Source: Aristolochia californica (taxonomy: Eukaryota; Streptophyta; Magnoliopsida; Piperales; Aristolochiaceae). Taken from it: DNA of 64,000 nt. The stretch's first letter is position 1, and every line of letters begins with the position of its first letter. Location: the NCBI GenBank assembly GCA_029961685.1, contig JARWKL010000015.1, positions 25,265,220 through 25,329,219 on the forward strand. Reading direction: 5' to 3'. This document shows, piece after piece, positions 1 through 11,500 of the stretch. The position numbers and the translations under genes were made by a program. The notes beneath the pieces were generated by a model. That model was not told where the DNA came from. It made no database searches and saw only the letters and a list, made by a program, of their open reading frames with translations.

Positions 1-1773
1 TTGTGTCCTATCAGTTTTTAAGCTCTTCAGAGGATTGCTTAGGTACTTAACATGTGGAATCAATGCAAACATCACATATCATGTTGAAACCCTGGAGGAG
101 GTGACCTATTTTAGGTGGAAAGTGCCATCCGATCTGGAGTGAAGCAGTAATACAGTGGACTTCTGTGTCCTGGAAAGGGCACTATAGAAAAGGCTACTTG
201 ATGCGAAAATGGGTCATAAAAAAATTAAAAAATAGAAAAAAATTGAAAAGAGCTGCTCGGTTCACAAGTTTGTGGACATCAGCATGAAAGCACCTTGGGA
301 TGTTATGATCTAGGGTTGGGGGGGTGGCAACCTGGGTATGGACAAGCCAATCTAATTTGTGAAGATCTAAGGGCCTAACTTTTGTTTTTTCAGCAATTCT
401 GTAATTGAGTTTTTGGCATATTGCACGGGTGCTTAATATTAGTTAAGGTTTACACGTAATGACATCCCAATGTTTTGCTTGTCGTTGAGTTTTTATTAGA
501 AAAGTTTGGCTACGATCATTATTTTGCCCTTTGACAAGTTGGTTGTTGAGATCTCTAGATATTAGTTTCTCGAGGTTGACCATAAAGTGGAGGAAAGTTG
601 AAGTAACACTCACATACAATACTCAATACCTTTATGCCTCCGTCCAAATCTGCCTTGCTTATGATTATGTGTACTCTTTAGTTCAGTGCTGGAGGAGCAT
701 TTAAGTAAACTAATCTGTTTTTACAGATTCATGTTTTAGATGCTGAGAACTAAAAGACTGAACCACTGGCCTTCTTTTGGTGGCTGAATCTTTCTCAAAT
801 AGGGGAATGTTAAAATGAAATCTGTACAGGGAATTTATGTAAATCCCTTGCTCCACTTTTTGTTGTACATTTACTGATTAAGATGCTTGATGAGTAACCA
901 CTTTCCAGGATTGCACCATTCGGTGAAGTGCCCAGCTTTTCTTCCCCTCTGAATGGGAGTCCTTATAATAGCTGAAAGAACTATGACAGGCGAGTAAGGC
1001 TTGTGGTGACGAATTCACCATTGTCTACTGGACAGTGGTATATTTTCTTGACTTCTTAATAGTGGTGTAGAAGGCCTGTACAGGTGACCATGTCGTGGTG
1101 CCATGATCTACATGAGATTCGTTTTTATGTCGTCATCTCATTTCTGCAGAACTGCCTTTCTGCTTTCTGTTTAAAATAGAATTATTAACTCTAGGGCTCG
1201 GTCACAATTTATCTTCTTAATTCTTTTGGTATTGTTGTCCAGTAGGTCTTTGCCCTTGAGCTTTAGGTTCATTACAAACCCAAATGTGATCCCATCTTAT
1301 GGGTTTATAAATATCTGTCTATCTATTATTGATGTCCAATTTACTTCCTCATTACTTCACTATGCTCTTCTCCTTTATAGACAAATTTGTTAAAAAGCTG
1401 AAATTCACCTAAATAGAGAAGAGAAAAAAAGACTATTTATGCTTCAATTAAAGAAAGGATATCTATATGGTTAATATCCTGAAGGCCTGAATATTTCTTG
1501 ATGCTTATGCTTAGACAATGATGTCTAAGAAAAGTGCTCATCTTCTCCTATATCCTGCTTGAAGGGAAAGCGAGGAGTTGATAAGAAAAATCAAATTAGA
1601 GTGGCTAACTAAAGTTTCACATTGAAAAAAAATAAAAATAAATCCTGGTGGAGTATTTGTAGAAGGTAAATTTTTTAGGAAAAGTTTAAATCAATGTAGT
1701 ATGTTATTTATATGTTGATATTCTTTATAGCTTTACTATACTTTTACTTTAATTATTTGCTTTGGGTGCACAG
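1..1773 (+). other. Probable intron of the RPB11 gene, no exon recognised
   Basis: No stretch encodes the expected N-terminal part of RPB11, and no other protein is recognisable. The first RPB11 exon seen starts at 1774 after a clear CAG acceptor and completes a split methionine codon, so the preceding exon must lie to the left, probably beyond the window edge. The sequence is AT-rich with T-tracts, as in plant introns. It could also contain the 3' end of an unrelated transcript. Confidence 0.4.
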
Positions 1774-2970
1774 GCAATTGCACAGGGACCCAAATGTTCT
1801 ATTTGCCGGTTACAAGCTTCCTCATCCTCTTCAGTACAAAATCATAGTTAGGGTTAGTTCTTTTCTGTCTATGGTATCTCATGAGGTTGTGATATATACT
1901 TTTTGTTCTCCATCTCCATCATTAAACTTATTTTGTATTTTCAGTCTATAGGATCATGTTTTTTAAATGAATTCTGGACAATGTTATTTCTTAATCTTTA
2001 GTTGCAGTGTGAAGAATTATGATTATTTATTGGGTTTTACAGATTCACACGACCAGCCAATCGTCCCCAATGCAGGCATATAACCAGGCCATCAATGACC
2101 TAGACAAGGAGCTCAACCATTTGAAGGAGAAGTTTGAGGTTTGATTTAAGAAAAATAAAGAAAATAAAGCCGAACATGGTTGGTTGCTTCAAGTGAACCA
2201 GCCTCCTTATACAAATATACCCATCACAAACAGTTATTATTGTTACTTTTGCATTTAGTGATGGGACAATTGTCTTTTTAAAATGTTTGATAACATTTTT
2301 TTTTTTTTTTTGAAGAGATAATGTTTGATAACATTGGAAGAGGTATATTACAGTGTTATAAGAAGTGGACCAACCATCTACCGACAGAGGTGGCTGGTCT
2401 GGTTTAACCGCTTGTGATGTTGTAACGTTATCATACACAAAATATAAATAAAAAGTAGAATTATGAAAAGAGCATGAACAACTACAGGAGAACAGGGGCC
2501 ATGCCTGCATTGATGACATGTGGACATTTTGGAAGCTATTGCCTGCCCTCAATTTTCTTTGAAACATGACCTTCATCAATGACGATGCAGTGTGTAGTGG
2601 TTGGAAACATGGTTTCTTCGACCTGGACCCAAGAACCAACTCAGGCACCTATGTCCGGTTGCCTTTGTTGGGTCAGGGACTCGTGAGTCCACTAAAATGA
2701 CTCACGGCAAGTCCAACCCCTGACTCATCCCATACCCTCCCTCCCAAGGTGGATTGGAAAACCATGGGTAGAAACCAGTGATTCAGGTTGCATCTTGGCT
2801 GGAAACCCATTGTCCATGTTAGATATCAGATATAACTTCCAGGATAAACACATTTGATACATGTGTACAGTTGTGTTTGCTCTTACTATTCACGATTTTC
2901 TCTAATAAATTTTTTTGCTTAAATTTTGCAGGCAGAGGTTAAGAAGCATTCCACCCCCATGGAATACTAA
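1774..2970 (+). CDS. NRPB11: DNA-directed RNA polymerase II subunit RPB11, 3' part
   Basis: RPB11 pairs with RPB3 to form the alpha-like assembly platform of RNA polymerase II in the nucleus. Three exons are seen: 1774-1852, 2043-2138 and 2932-2970, all with GT..AG borders and compatible phases. They encode [18 protein letters not shown], then [20 protein letters not shown], then a lysine-rich tail ending KKHSTPMEY and a TAA stop. This is the conserved C-terminal two-thirds of plant RPB11 (about 116 aa in full), including the RPB3-contacting helix. The upstream exons encoding the N-terminal strand region are not in the window, so the gene is partial here. The family match is read directly from the conserved peptides. 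RPB11 is similar to RPC19 and bacterial alpha, but the [13 protein letters not shown] block is specific to RPB11. Confidence 0.92.
2282..2335 (-). repeat. Tiny poly(T) insertion flanked by 16-bp direct repeats
   Basis: The 16-mer aatgtttgataacatt occurs at 2282-2297 and again at 2320-2335. Between them lie only a run of about 13 T and gaagagat. Read on the minus strand this is a few bases followed by poly(A), flanked by a target-site duplication as long as that of the full LINE at 7.2 kb. It fits an extremely 5'-truncated retroposition in an intron of RPB11. Replication slippage is the alternative. Confidence 0.5.
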
Positions 2971-5260
2971 CTCGACATACCTCTGGTAGCATCAGTTATG
3001 AGACATATGAAGCAATCCAATGTAATGACCGCAGCGAGTACTTTTGCTGCCTTGTAAATTGGCCATTAAGTAACCATACTAGAACTTGACCTGGCTAGTC
3101 TGATTTAGTGATGGAGAGTTTTGGCAATTAATCATGGATGCCACAGGTCATCTTTATTCTATGTTCTCCTTGTCCGTTTGATTTTCTACTTTATCTGTCT
3201 CCTTCTTGGCTGTATAAAGGTTCCTTCGTGAAGAAAAACCAAAAGAGAATAGGTAATCTGCTAGTCAAGTTAGGGAAAGGAAACACTGGCTTTCTGCACA
3301 TCTCAAATTTCCTTTGAAATGTGCTTTTAACTCTGTGTGTGTGTGTAACTAGCTATCAACAAACATGCTTCCTCAGTATAAACTAGTTGTGTGTATTTTC
3401 AGGCTAGCATGCAGAAAGGGGAAAAATTTTTATATCAATATGTTCTACATGTTTGTTATATATTACTAAACAGAACAAATTGATATCAATATTATGTCAG
3501 TAAGGTGAAGGTGGGTGACGAAGAGGGTCAGATGGAGGCTGAGGACGAAGAGGTGTCTCCCCTTCTTTGTCCCCTTCATATCCTTGAAAGCTACACTCGT
3601 CTTTGTTTTCGTTATCTTTTTGTCTTAGCTTTATGAACATATGTTATTTTGTTTTGAATAATGAATCAGTTGAGACCCACATTGTCTCCTCCAATTTTTT
3701 TATTATCTTTGCAGTGTTTAAGCGGTGTGGGTGGTACCTAGTGGAGGTTCAAACTTAAAAGTTGAAACACATAAAACAATGTATCATGATTGAATTTGAA
3801 GCTTGAATTGCCCACTTATAAAACTCAAAACCATCAATAATGTTGAGTCTTTCACTTTCAATGGGTCCATATGAACTCTTGTTTTGTAGTCTTAAAGTAC
3901 TCAAGCTTACATGTGATGCTTAAAGAAAGTAGAACCCATTCTCCTTCTTTATAGTAAAATAGCTTATATTTTGTCTTACATTCAAAATAATGGCAATGGA
4001 AGTCAAGTTCATTGCACATCTTGTCTCTTCATATGGGATAACTAGTAGAAAATTTGTTGTGTTCCAAGTGTTTATAGGAGAGAGCAAGCGATTTTGTCGG
4101 TTAGATATGTGCGTGTGAATATTTTAACTTATTCCCTAAACTTAGACTTAGTCTATTATAATTTATTAGATTTACTTTATCATTCAACAAAAAAAAAAAA
4201 AAAAAAGGATGCAGGGTTTAGGGTTAAACTAGAATTGGATGCACTTAATTTGCCTAGACTTGACTCTAGGTTGCTTTTTACAATTTCAAGCATGGTCTTG
4301 ACCTAGTTCTACTTAATATTTTGGTAACTACATTTAGGTGGGTTTATGATAATGTGTTTGCTTGCTAATTATTGTCGATAAAAATAAAAAATCATAATTT
4401 GGTATTTTTACTAAACAAAGGTTTGTGATAATTTGGTTGTCGGTGAAATTCACAAATCATACTTAATAAGATTTTGGTATTTTTACTAAGCAGAGGTTCC
4501 GATAACCGACTTCTTAAGGAATAAAGATAGACTAGTTTGACTTAAACCTTGTACACATATCATTTGTTATCAATTACTTTCTTTCTTAATCCTTTTCAAT
4601 TGGTCATGCCCTAGACTTTAACAATTCATTAAAGAGAGCCACTTAAAAGGAATTTAGTTATTCCCTTTTTCAACTCCACATTTACTTAAAAGGAATTTAG
4701 TTATGCCCTAGACTAATATTGATTTTGTGCAGGAATTTCTTTTTGATTTGATACATAGTAAATGGATTTACTCTTAGATATCATCGTATTAAGAAGTGGA
4801 TTACTAATTTAATATTCTTTTTAAATTCTTAAACTTAACTTTGACGAAACTGGTTACTTGTTAGAGCCTGGTTGGGCTCCGTGGCGTCAACCCAATGCTT
4901 CGATCAAGGACTCTGTCCAGACTCGATAGACGGCGCCAGCGCACAAGATTTCCCCAGTCTCTCAATCCAACTTCCCCTATGAATGTTTCTACGGGTCGTT
5001 AATCGTTTTTCTCCGTCGGCAATCTAGAGAAAGCAGCAAGAAAACGAAGCTCTGGGAGAGGAAAGCGACTAAGAAAGGGAGTTCGGTCCTCGATTTCTTC
5101 AGCTTGGGTTCCTTCGTCTTTGTATCTGATCAAACGTGTTGAAGTCTGATCTGGGGAAAATGGTGTGGAGATAGTGCCACAGTTTTACTGGTCTTTTGTT
5201 TTTTGTGCACGTGATATCTGAGGGGAAAAGCGGTTTTTGGTTGACGGTCGTTTAGTCATC
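2971..5260. other. Intergenic region between RPB11 and CIPK23
   Basis: This holds the 3' UTR of RPB11 and the upstream region of CIPK23. I see no exon of a recognisable gene. A short acidic coding-like patch near 3503-3555, a 19-base A-run near 4189-4207 and two telomere-like units (tttagggtt) near 4216 are present, but none is diagnostic. GC content rises after about 4860, which fits the promoter and leader of CIPK23. Confidence 0.4.
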
Positions 5261-5308
5261 ATGGAAATGGAAGTTTTTGTGCCTAGTTTGTACTATGGAA
5301 TCCGTTGA
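5261..5308 (+). other. Possible upstream ORF in the CIPK23 leader
   Basis: An ATG 275 bases before the CIPK23 start opens a 15-codon frame, MEMEVFVPSLYYGIR, that ends in TGA. If the transcript starts upstream of it, ribosomes would meet this short frame first. Whether it lies in the mRNA cannot be told from sequence alone, and the leader might also be spliced. Confidence 0.25.
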
Positions 5309-5535
5309 GGACGTTCGTCAAGTTTGGGCTTCAGTTTATATTTCCCGAGAGAAGGGTGGATGCCGGTTTCATTATTGTACAGGTAGCGAAAGTCTGGTGT
5401 TTTTGCTGCAGGGAAAGATGAACGTGAACAAGTCTCAGGTGTGGCAACCCTGTAAGAAGAAGCGCTCGTGAGCTTTGGTGGTGAAAGGGTAAGGCTTTGG
5501 TTGCTGATCCGGAGAGTGTGAGCGTTTACGGGAAG

Positions 5536-8500
5536 ATGAGTGCCGTTCGCACCAGCAGAACGCAGGTCGGGAGGTATGAGCTTGGAAGAACGCTCGGGGA
5601 GGGAGCATTTGCAAAGGTGAAATTTGCTCGGAATCTTGAGACGGAAGAGAATGTTGCGATCAAGATTATTGACAAGGAGAAGGTTCTCAAGCATAAGATG
5701 ATTGGCCAGGTGAATTTTACGAACATTTTGCTTCCTTTGTAATATTTCTTCACTTCTGATTCTTTTAACGTTAACGGTTGCTTAAGCTTTACAAGAGTAA
5801 ATTCGGAAAGGCTTTAACTTTATTCTCTTTATCCAGCTTGTGTTTGTAATTTGTATTTTTTTCATTGTTTTGATCGTAAAAACCTCCATAGAAGTCTTAA
5901 ACCAGGCCATCTTCATCCATCTTCATCCATGTTCAGTTGCAGAAGACCATTATTAATGACCCGATAAAAAGACATTTCAGGAAGGTTTCGAAGTTCTACG
6001 GAGTTGTCATCTGTTTATGGAAAGACTATTTTTGTCCTTTTTGCTTCAAAAGTAGAAAGCTAAAGACACTTCCGAAGAGTATCTACAACTGGTGATGATT
6101 ATGTCTCAGTTACTTTTTTCACTTTCTACTTCAATTTTTATTTTCACTGTGCGTGTACAAATGTAATACCCCAATTACTTTTCTGTAATTATGTATTGGT
6201 GCCTTTTATTGGGTCACTGTCTACTTTCTTGGCTGCTTTTTAGTGGGTGAGATCTTTCCGATTCTATCACTCTGTATAGTTTAGTTATGGCAAATTAATA
6301 TGAGAGTTTGGTTAGATTGTCTGTTATCTTGTCATTGGATACCTTTACACTACCGTCTTAGTCTGTGGTAAGTTACAGTGATTGACCAATGAATTTTTGT
6401 GGCATATATATGGATCTCAGAAAATTTCAGTCTGATAGTGATTTTGTCAGCAGCTACTTGTTGCATGTTTAGATTCTTTAAGTTGGTGTAAAAGTTATAT
6501 TCTGATTGCTTTTGGTTGGTACATAAACTTCCATTCTGATAGCAAGGTGAAACTAAAAGATGCTTTGTGGTTAGAGACAGTTGTGTGATGGTTGATTATT
6601 GTGATAACAAGGTGACTGCCTGTGGTCAGTATATGTTGAAGCTGACAAGATGCTTCACACTTCTAAATATACAATGAAAATTGAACGGAGATGGTGCTTT
6701 TGTGATTGATAAATTTGATACCATCTTGGCATCCTGAGTGTTTTTTCTTAAAAGCTGCTAGTTGTGTTTATTAGATATATGCCTTTTTGTAATTATTATG
6801 AAAAGAATCTTGTTCCCTTTATTTACGTTTTTTGATGTGTGAAACCATGCAGATCAAACGCGAAATCTCAACCATGAAATTGATTAAACATCCAAATGTG
6901 ATACGTTTGTTTGAGGTATGATCATGTCTCTTGTCTTCTCTCTGTGTACTTTGTCACAAAGGCATGGTTCTTCTTTGGATAAATAGATGCGTTTTTTCAA
7001 GCATATGGATGATTTATTGATTCCGCTCTGACAAGCTTGAATGGAGATTTCAGCAAAGTTAAGAATGTAGTTTTTCTGCCCCTTCTCCATTCTGAATAAA
7101 CATGTGGTTCAGGCTTTACTGCTCCCACTCAATGGACTCCACATAACTGGGCTTATTCAAAATCTGCTATTTATTTTTTTACTTTTTTTTTGTTTATTTG
7201 GCGCCCCTCCTTTTTTTTTATGAAGACGTAATTTTATTTAAAAGAAGGAAGAGAAAATTACAAAACTACAAAAGCGGAGGGCGCAAATCCTTTACAACGA
7301 GAGATTGCAGGAAAGCTCCCTCCTTAGCAAGCACATCTGCTGCCGAATTAGAAGATCTCGGAATGTGAGACCAAATACAAGAAAAGGAAGAAACAATATC
7401 CAAAATCTCCTGGAATACATCCCAATGCCTCCATGGGGGAGAAGAACTGTGCTGGCACCAACCAATCACCACCTTGGAATCTCCTTCGATGTGAATAGGC
7501 CCACTATATTTGTCTTTGAACACCTGCAATCCATTAAGAAGGCCATGTAATTCCGCCGACATTGAGTCGGATATGCCTAAAGGACCAGCATAGGAAAAAC
7601 ATTGATTCCCAGTTGAGTTTGAAATGACGCCCCCAAATCCCGCGATCCCGGGATTTCCAAGAGAAGATCCATCAAAGTTTAGTTTTAGGTAGCCAGTTTC
7701 CGGAGGGGTCCATTCCTGCATAGCTGGGATTTTAGCTCCAATGTGCATCCTCGCCAAATTGCTTCAGATGTCTCGAATGTCAGTGCCTTTGAAAGAGAAG
7801 AGGCTTTTTTTTGTCAATAACCAGGTTAATATTTGCCCTATCACTCTATCAACAATTCTAGCCTCAGATTCGCTTTTATCATCAAACCGCCTTCTATTCC
7901 GTTCATTCCAAAGCCCCCATGGAACGAAGCTAGCACAAGTTGAGATAATCAATTTATCGAGGCCAGGAAGGGATATCCCAAGATCGACTTGCAAAAGCTT
8001 ATCAGGTCGACAACAATACAAAATTGAATCTCCAATTTGCTTAAAATAGAGGTCCACACAGTCCATGAGAACTGGCACTGAAGAAGAGTATGACTGGTGG
8101 ATTCATCTTCATTGTGGCAAAAAGGGCATAGTGGATCTATAGATGAGTGACCTCTTCTTTTGAGCACATCAGCCATGAGAATTTTACTTTGACAGGCACT
8201 CCACATGAAAAAAATTACCTTAGGGGGGGCACATAGATTCCAGACGAAGTTGATGTCATGCTCCCTTTGCGTTGGATCCCAACCGTTGATGTATCCATAT
8301 GCCGAAGCAACTGAAAATTTCCCACTTTTGTCAAGCCACCAAATGAGTTTGTCTTCATTGGAAGGCCAAATTCTGACATGATTCAAAGCATCTAAGAGGC
8401 TGCTGGCTTCCATGGCCTCCATATCTGTTAAACCCCTTCGGGGGTGTAGGTTCACATTCCCTCCCTCAAAAGCATCCGCAACTGTAATTTCCTTGTGAGT

Positions 8501-11500
8501 GGAGAGAAGGAAAAGAGTGCTGAAAGAGTTCTGTAAAGGTGCCTATCCTATCCACCAGTCATCCCAGAATTTAAGAGATCTTCCATTACCCACAAAAAAT
8601 CTACAGGCTTATGAGAAGTTCTGAAGAAGCAAAAAAGTAGATCTCCATATTGAGGGTAGTCCTCTCCGGTTTCCTCCAGCCATCCACCATGGCATATTCT
8701 ATCCCAACTTGACGCGAACCATATCCTTCCAAAGATTGGAGGAATTTGTGTTGTACTTCCAAATCCATTTAAGCATTAAGGCTTTGTTCATTTCTTTTGA
8801 TTTCCGAAGCCTTAGTCCTCCCAATCTTTTAGGTAAGCAAACTTCATTCCATTTGACCAAATGATATTTAAAAGAGTCACTTGATCCTCTCCATAGGAAT
8901 CTTCTTTTCATTTTATCTATGGCTTTGCAAACTGAGGATGGGCAAGGCAGAAAAGATAGTGCATAGTTTGGGATGCCAGTAATACAAGATTTAAGGAGAA
9001 TTAGTCTACCTGCCTTACTAAGTAACCGCCCCTTCCAACTGGCTAACCTGGATTCAATCTTTTCAACCACTGGGATCCACAGATTTTGGGAAATACGCCC
9101 ATGAAACAGAGGAAGACCAAGATACTTCGCTGGAAGCGTAGCCGTAGAGCATCCAAATAGGTTTGCCATCTCTTCAAGGTCTTCTGGGCTCACATTAAAA
9201 CCAATGAGAGAGGTCTTCCTCCAATTTACTTTCTGACCTGATGCAATTTCAAAGAGCCCTAATACTGCTTTTATCCTCCTAGCAGTATTCATATCACCGG
9301 TGCCAAAAATTATGGTATCATCCGCATATTGCAAAATCGGTATATTGAAGGCCTGTTGAGAACTGGTTGGGGAGAGCCATCCAAGGTCAACCGCCGAATA
9401 GAGCATGGCTAAGAGAAATTCTGCTACTATGTTGAATAGTGGGGATAGAGGGTCACCTTGTCTTATTCCCCTCGTGCCTTTAAAATAACCGCATACCGAA
9501 CCATTGAGGATCAGGGAGTAGGTTGCAGAGCCCACACAGCTTCTTATCCAAAAACGCCATTTCTCTCCAAATCCCATTTTTTCCATTGTTTCATCCAGCA
9601 GGGTCCAGTTAACACGGTCAAAAGCTTTTTTGAGATCAATCTTGAGGGCAATTCTCGGCTCCTGGTTACGCTTGAAGTGATCCATAAGCTCGTGCACAGC
9701 CATTGCGGAGTCTAAAATTTCTCTTCCCTTGAGGAAAGCGCCCTGCCCTTTGTGGATGACAAGAGGAAGCAAAATCTTCAAACGGTGCGCTAGGAGTCTT
9801 GCAATAATTTTGTATGCACTCAAGACCAAACTGATAGGGCGGAAGTCTTCTGGTTTTTCCACAGTTGTTTTCTTTGGGACCAGAGTGATAAAAGATGCAC
9901 CGATGCTGCGGAATGTTATGCCATTTCTGTAAAAACTTCCTATCATATCATTGATATCTTCCTTAAATCTTGGGCCAATTTTTTTTTCAAAAAGTCTCCA
10001 TTAAATCCATCAGGACCCGGGGCTCTATCGCTTTCCATGCCCAATACTGCCTGCTCAATTTCTTCAGACAAGAAAGGGGATTCAAGAAGTGAGGCGGCTA
10101 TTGTGGAGATTCGGGAGAAATTGATGTGCTGAAACCTCGACCTGTTGGTACACTCCTCCGAATATAAACCTGTAAAAAACTGAACCAACTCATTAGTAAT
10201 TGAGGTCCGACACGATGTTACCTCATTGTTGATGCATAATAAGGTAATTCGGTTGGATCTCCTTTTTGCCGAGGCAATGGCATGAAAAAACTTTGTATTT
10301 GCATCTCACTCCTTTAACCATCTAAACCTGACACGTTGCTTCCACCGGATCCTCTCTTGGTGTAGGATAGTTTTTAGCTTATTGTTTAAAGAGCTTCGGC
10401 GAGAGACTTCATCAGGATTTAAGTGTCTCTGTTCCTCCACCAGGTCTAGTGTCTCAATCTTAGAGATAAGAGATCCTTTCTCAACTAACAGAGAAGTATG
10501 TCTACTCTTGGCCCACTCTTTAATTTTCTCTTTTAAGTACCGCAACTTTAGAGGGAACGCCCACTCCCTTCTACCTAGGTTTGGCCCCGCATCCCACCAA
10601 TCATTGATAAGTTGTTCAAAATTTTCCTCCATAAGCCAAGAGTTTTCAAAACGAAAAGGCGAGGGTCCCCATTTTTCAAATGTGGTAGTCAGCATAATAG
10701 GCCAATGATCAGATCCCACCTTATTGAGGACTCTTCCTGTGACTTTCTCAAACATCTGCATCCAGTCATGACAAGCCAAGAATCGGTCGAGTTTTGATAG
10801 AATTGGTTGTTGTTGTCCATTTGACCACGTGTAATTCTTCCCAGATAGGGAAATCTCATCCGGCCCACACCCCCCAATAAAATTAGAGAAGCCTCGCATA
10901 GAGGCCGAAATTCGGATTGTCGGAGGCTTTTTTTCTTGACAATATCGGATAGCGTTGAAGTCTCCTGCAAAGTTCCATGGGAGATTCCAATTCTGCTTAA
11001 GAGTATTAAGTTCCTCCCAAAAAAAGTTCCAATTTCTGTATTTGGTCGGACCATATACTCCTCCCACACACCAGAGTTTCCCGGAGGAGAGATCACGAAA
11101 TTGAATACCCAGTGAATACTACCCCTTAATGACGTTGATAGAGTCAAAGAAAGTTGAGTCCCATGCTAGAAGAATACTTCCTGAGTGACCAATAGCATCC
11201 ACAACTTCCCATTTAATTGAGGGGCACGACTAGAGCTCTTTTGCGATGGCATCAGTCATTTCTTGGCATTTGGTTTCTTGGAGGATTATTATAGAAGCCT
11301 CGAATTGAGCGAGGAAACCTGATATCATGTCGAGCTTTCGGGCGGCGCCAATACCTCTAACATTCCACGAGAGCAAAATCATTTACTATCTCGGTTGTGT
11401 ACTCCTGATGTGATTGTGTCTCCCGGTAACTGACCCTTGTATACAACCCCCAATATGCTAGCCAATCTTATCATATTTTGCCATGTTTCATCGTCATATT

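Noticed and set aside
5277..5471. Open frame of 64 codons in the CIPK23 leader
   Set aside because: It lacks an ATG at its start (begins at TTG) and has no family similarity. The nearby true ATG frame is only 15 codons.
5497..5535. N-terminal extension of CIPK23 from an upstream TTG
   Set aside because: Plants rarely start at TTG, and the ATG at 5536 gives the normal CIPK length.
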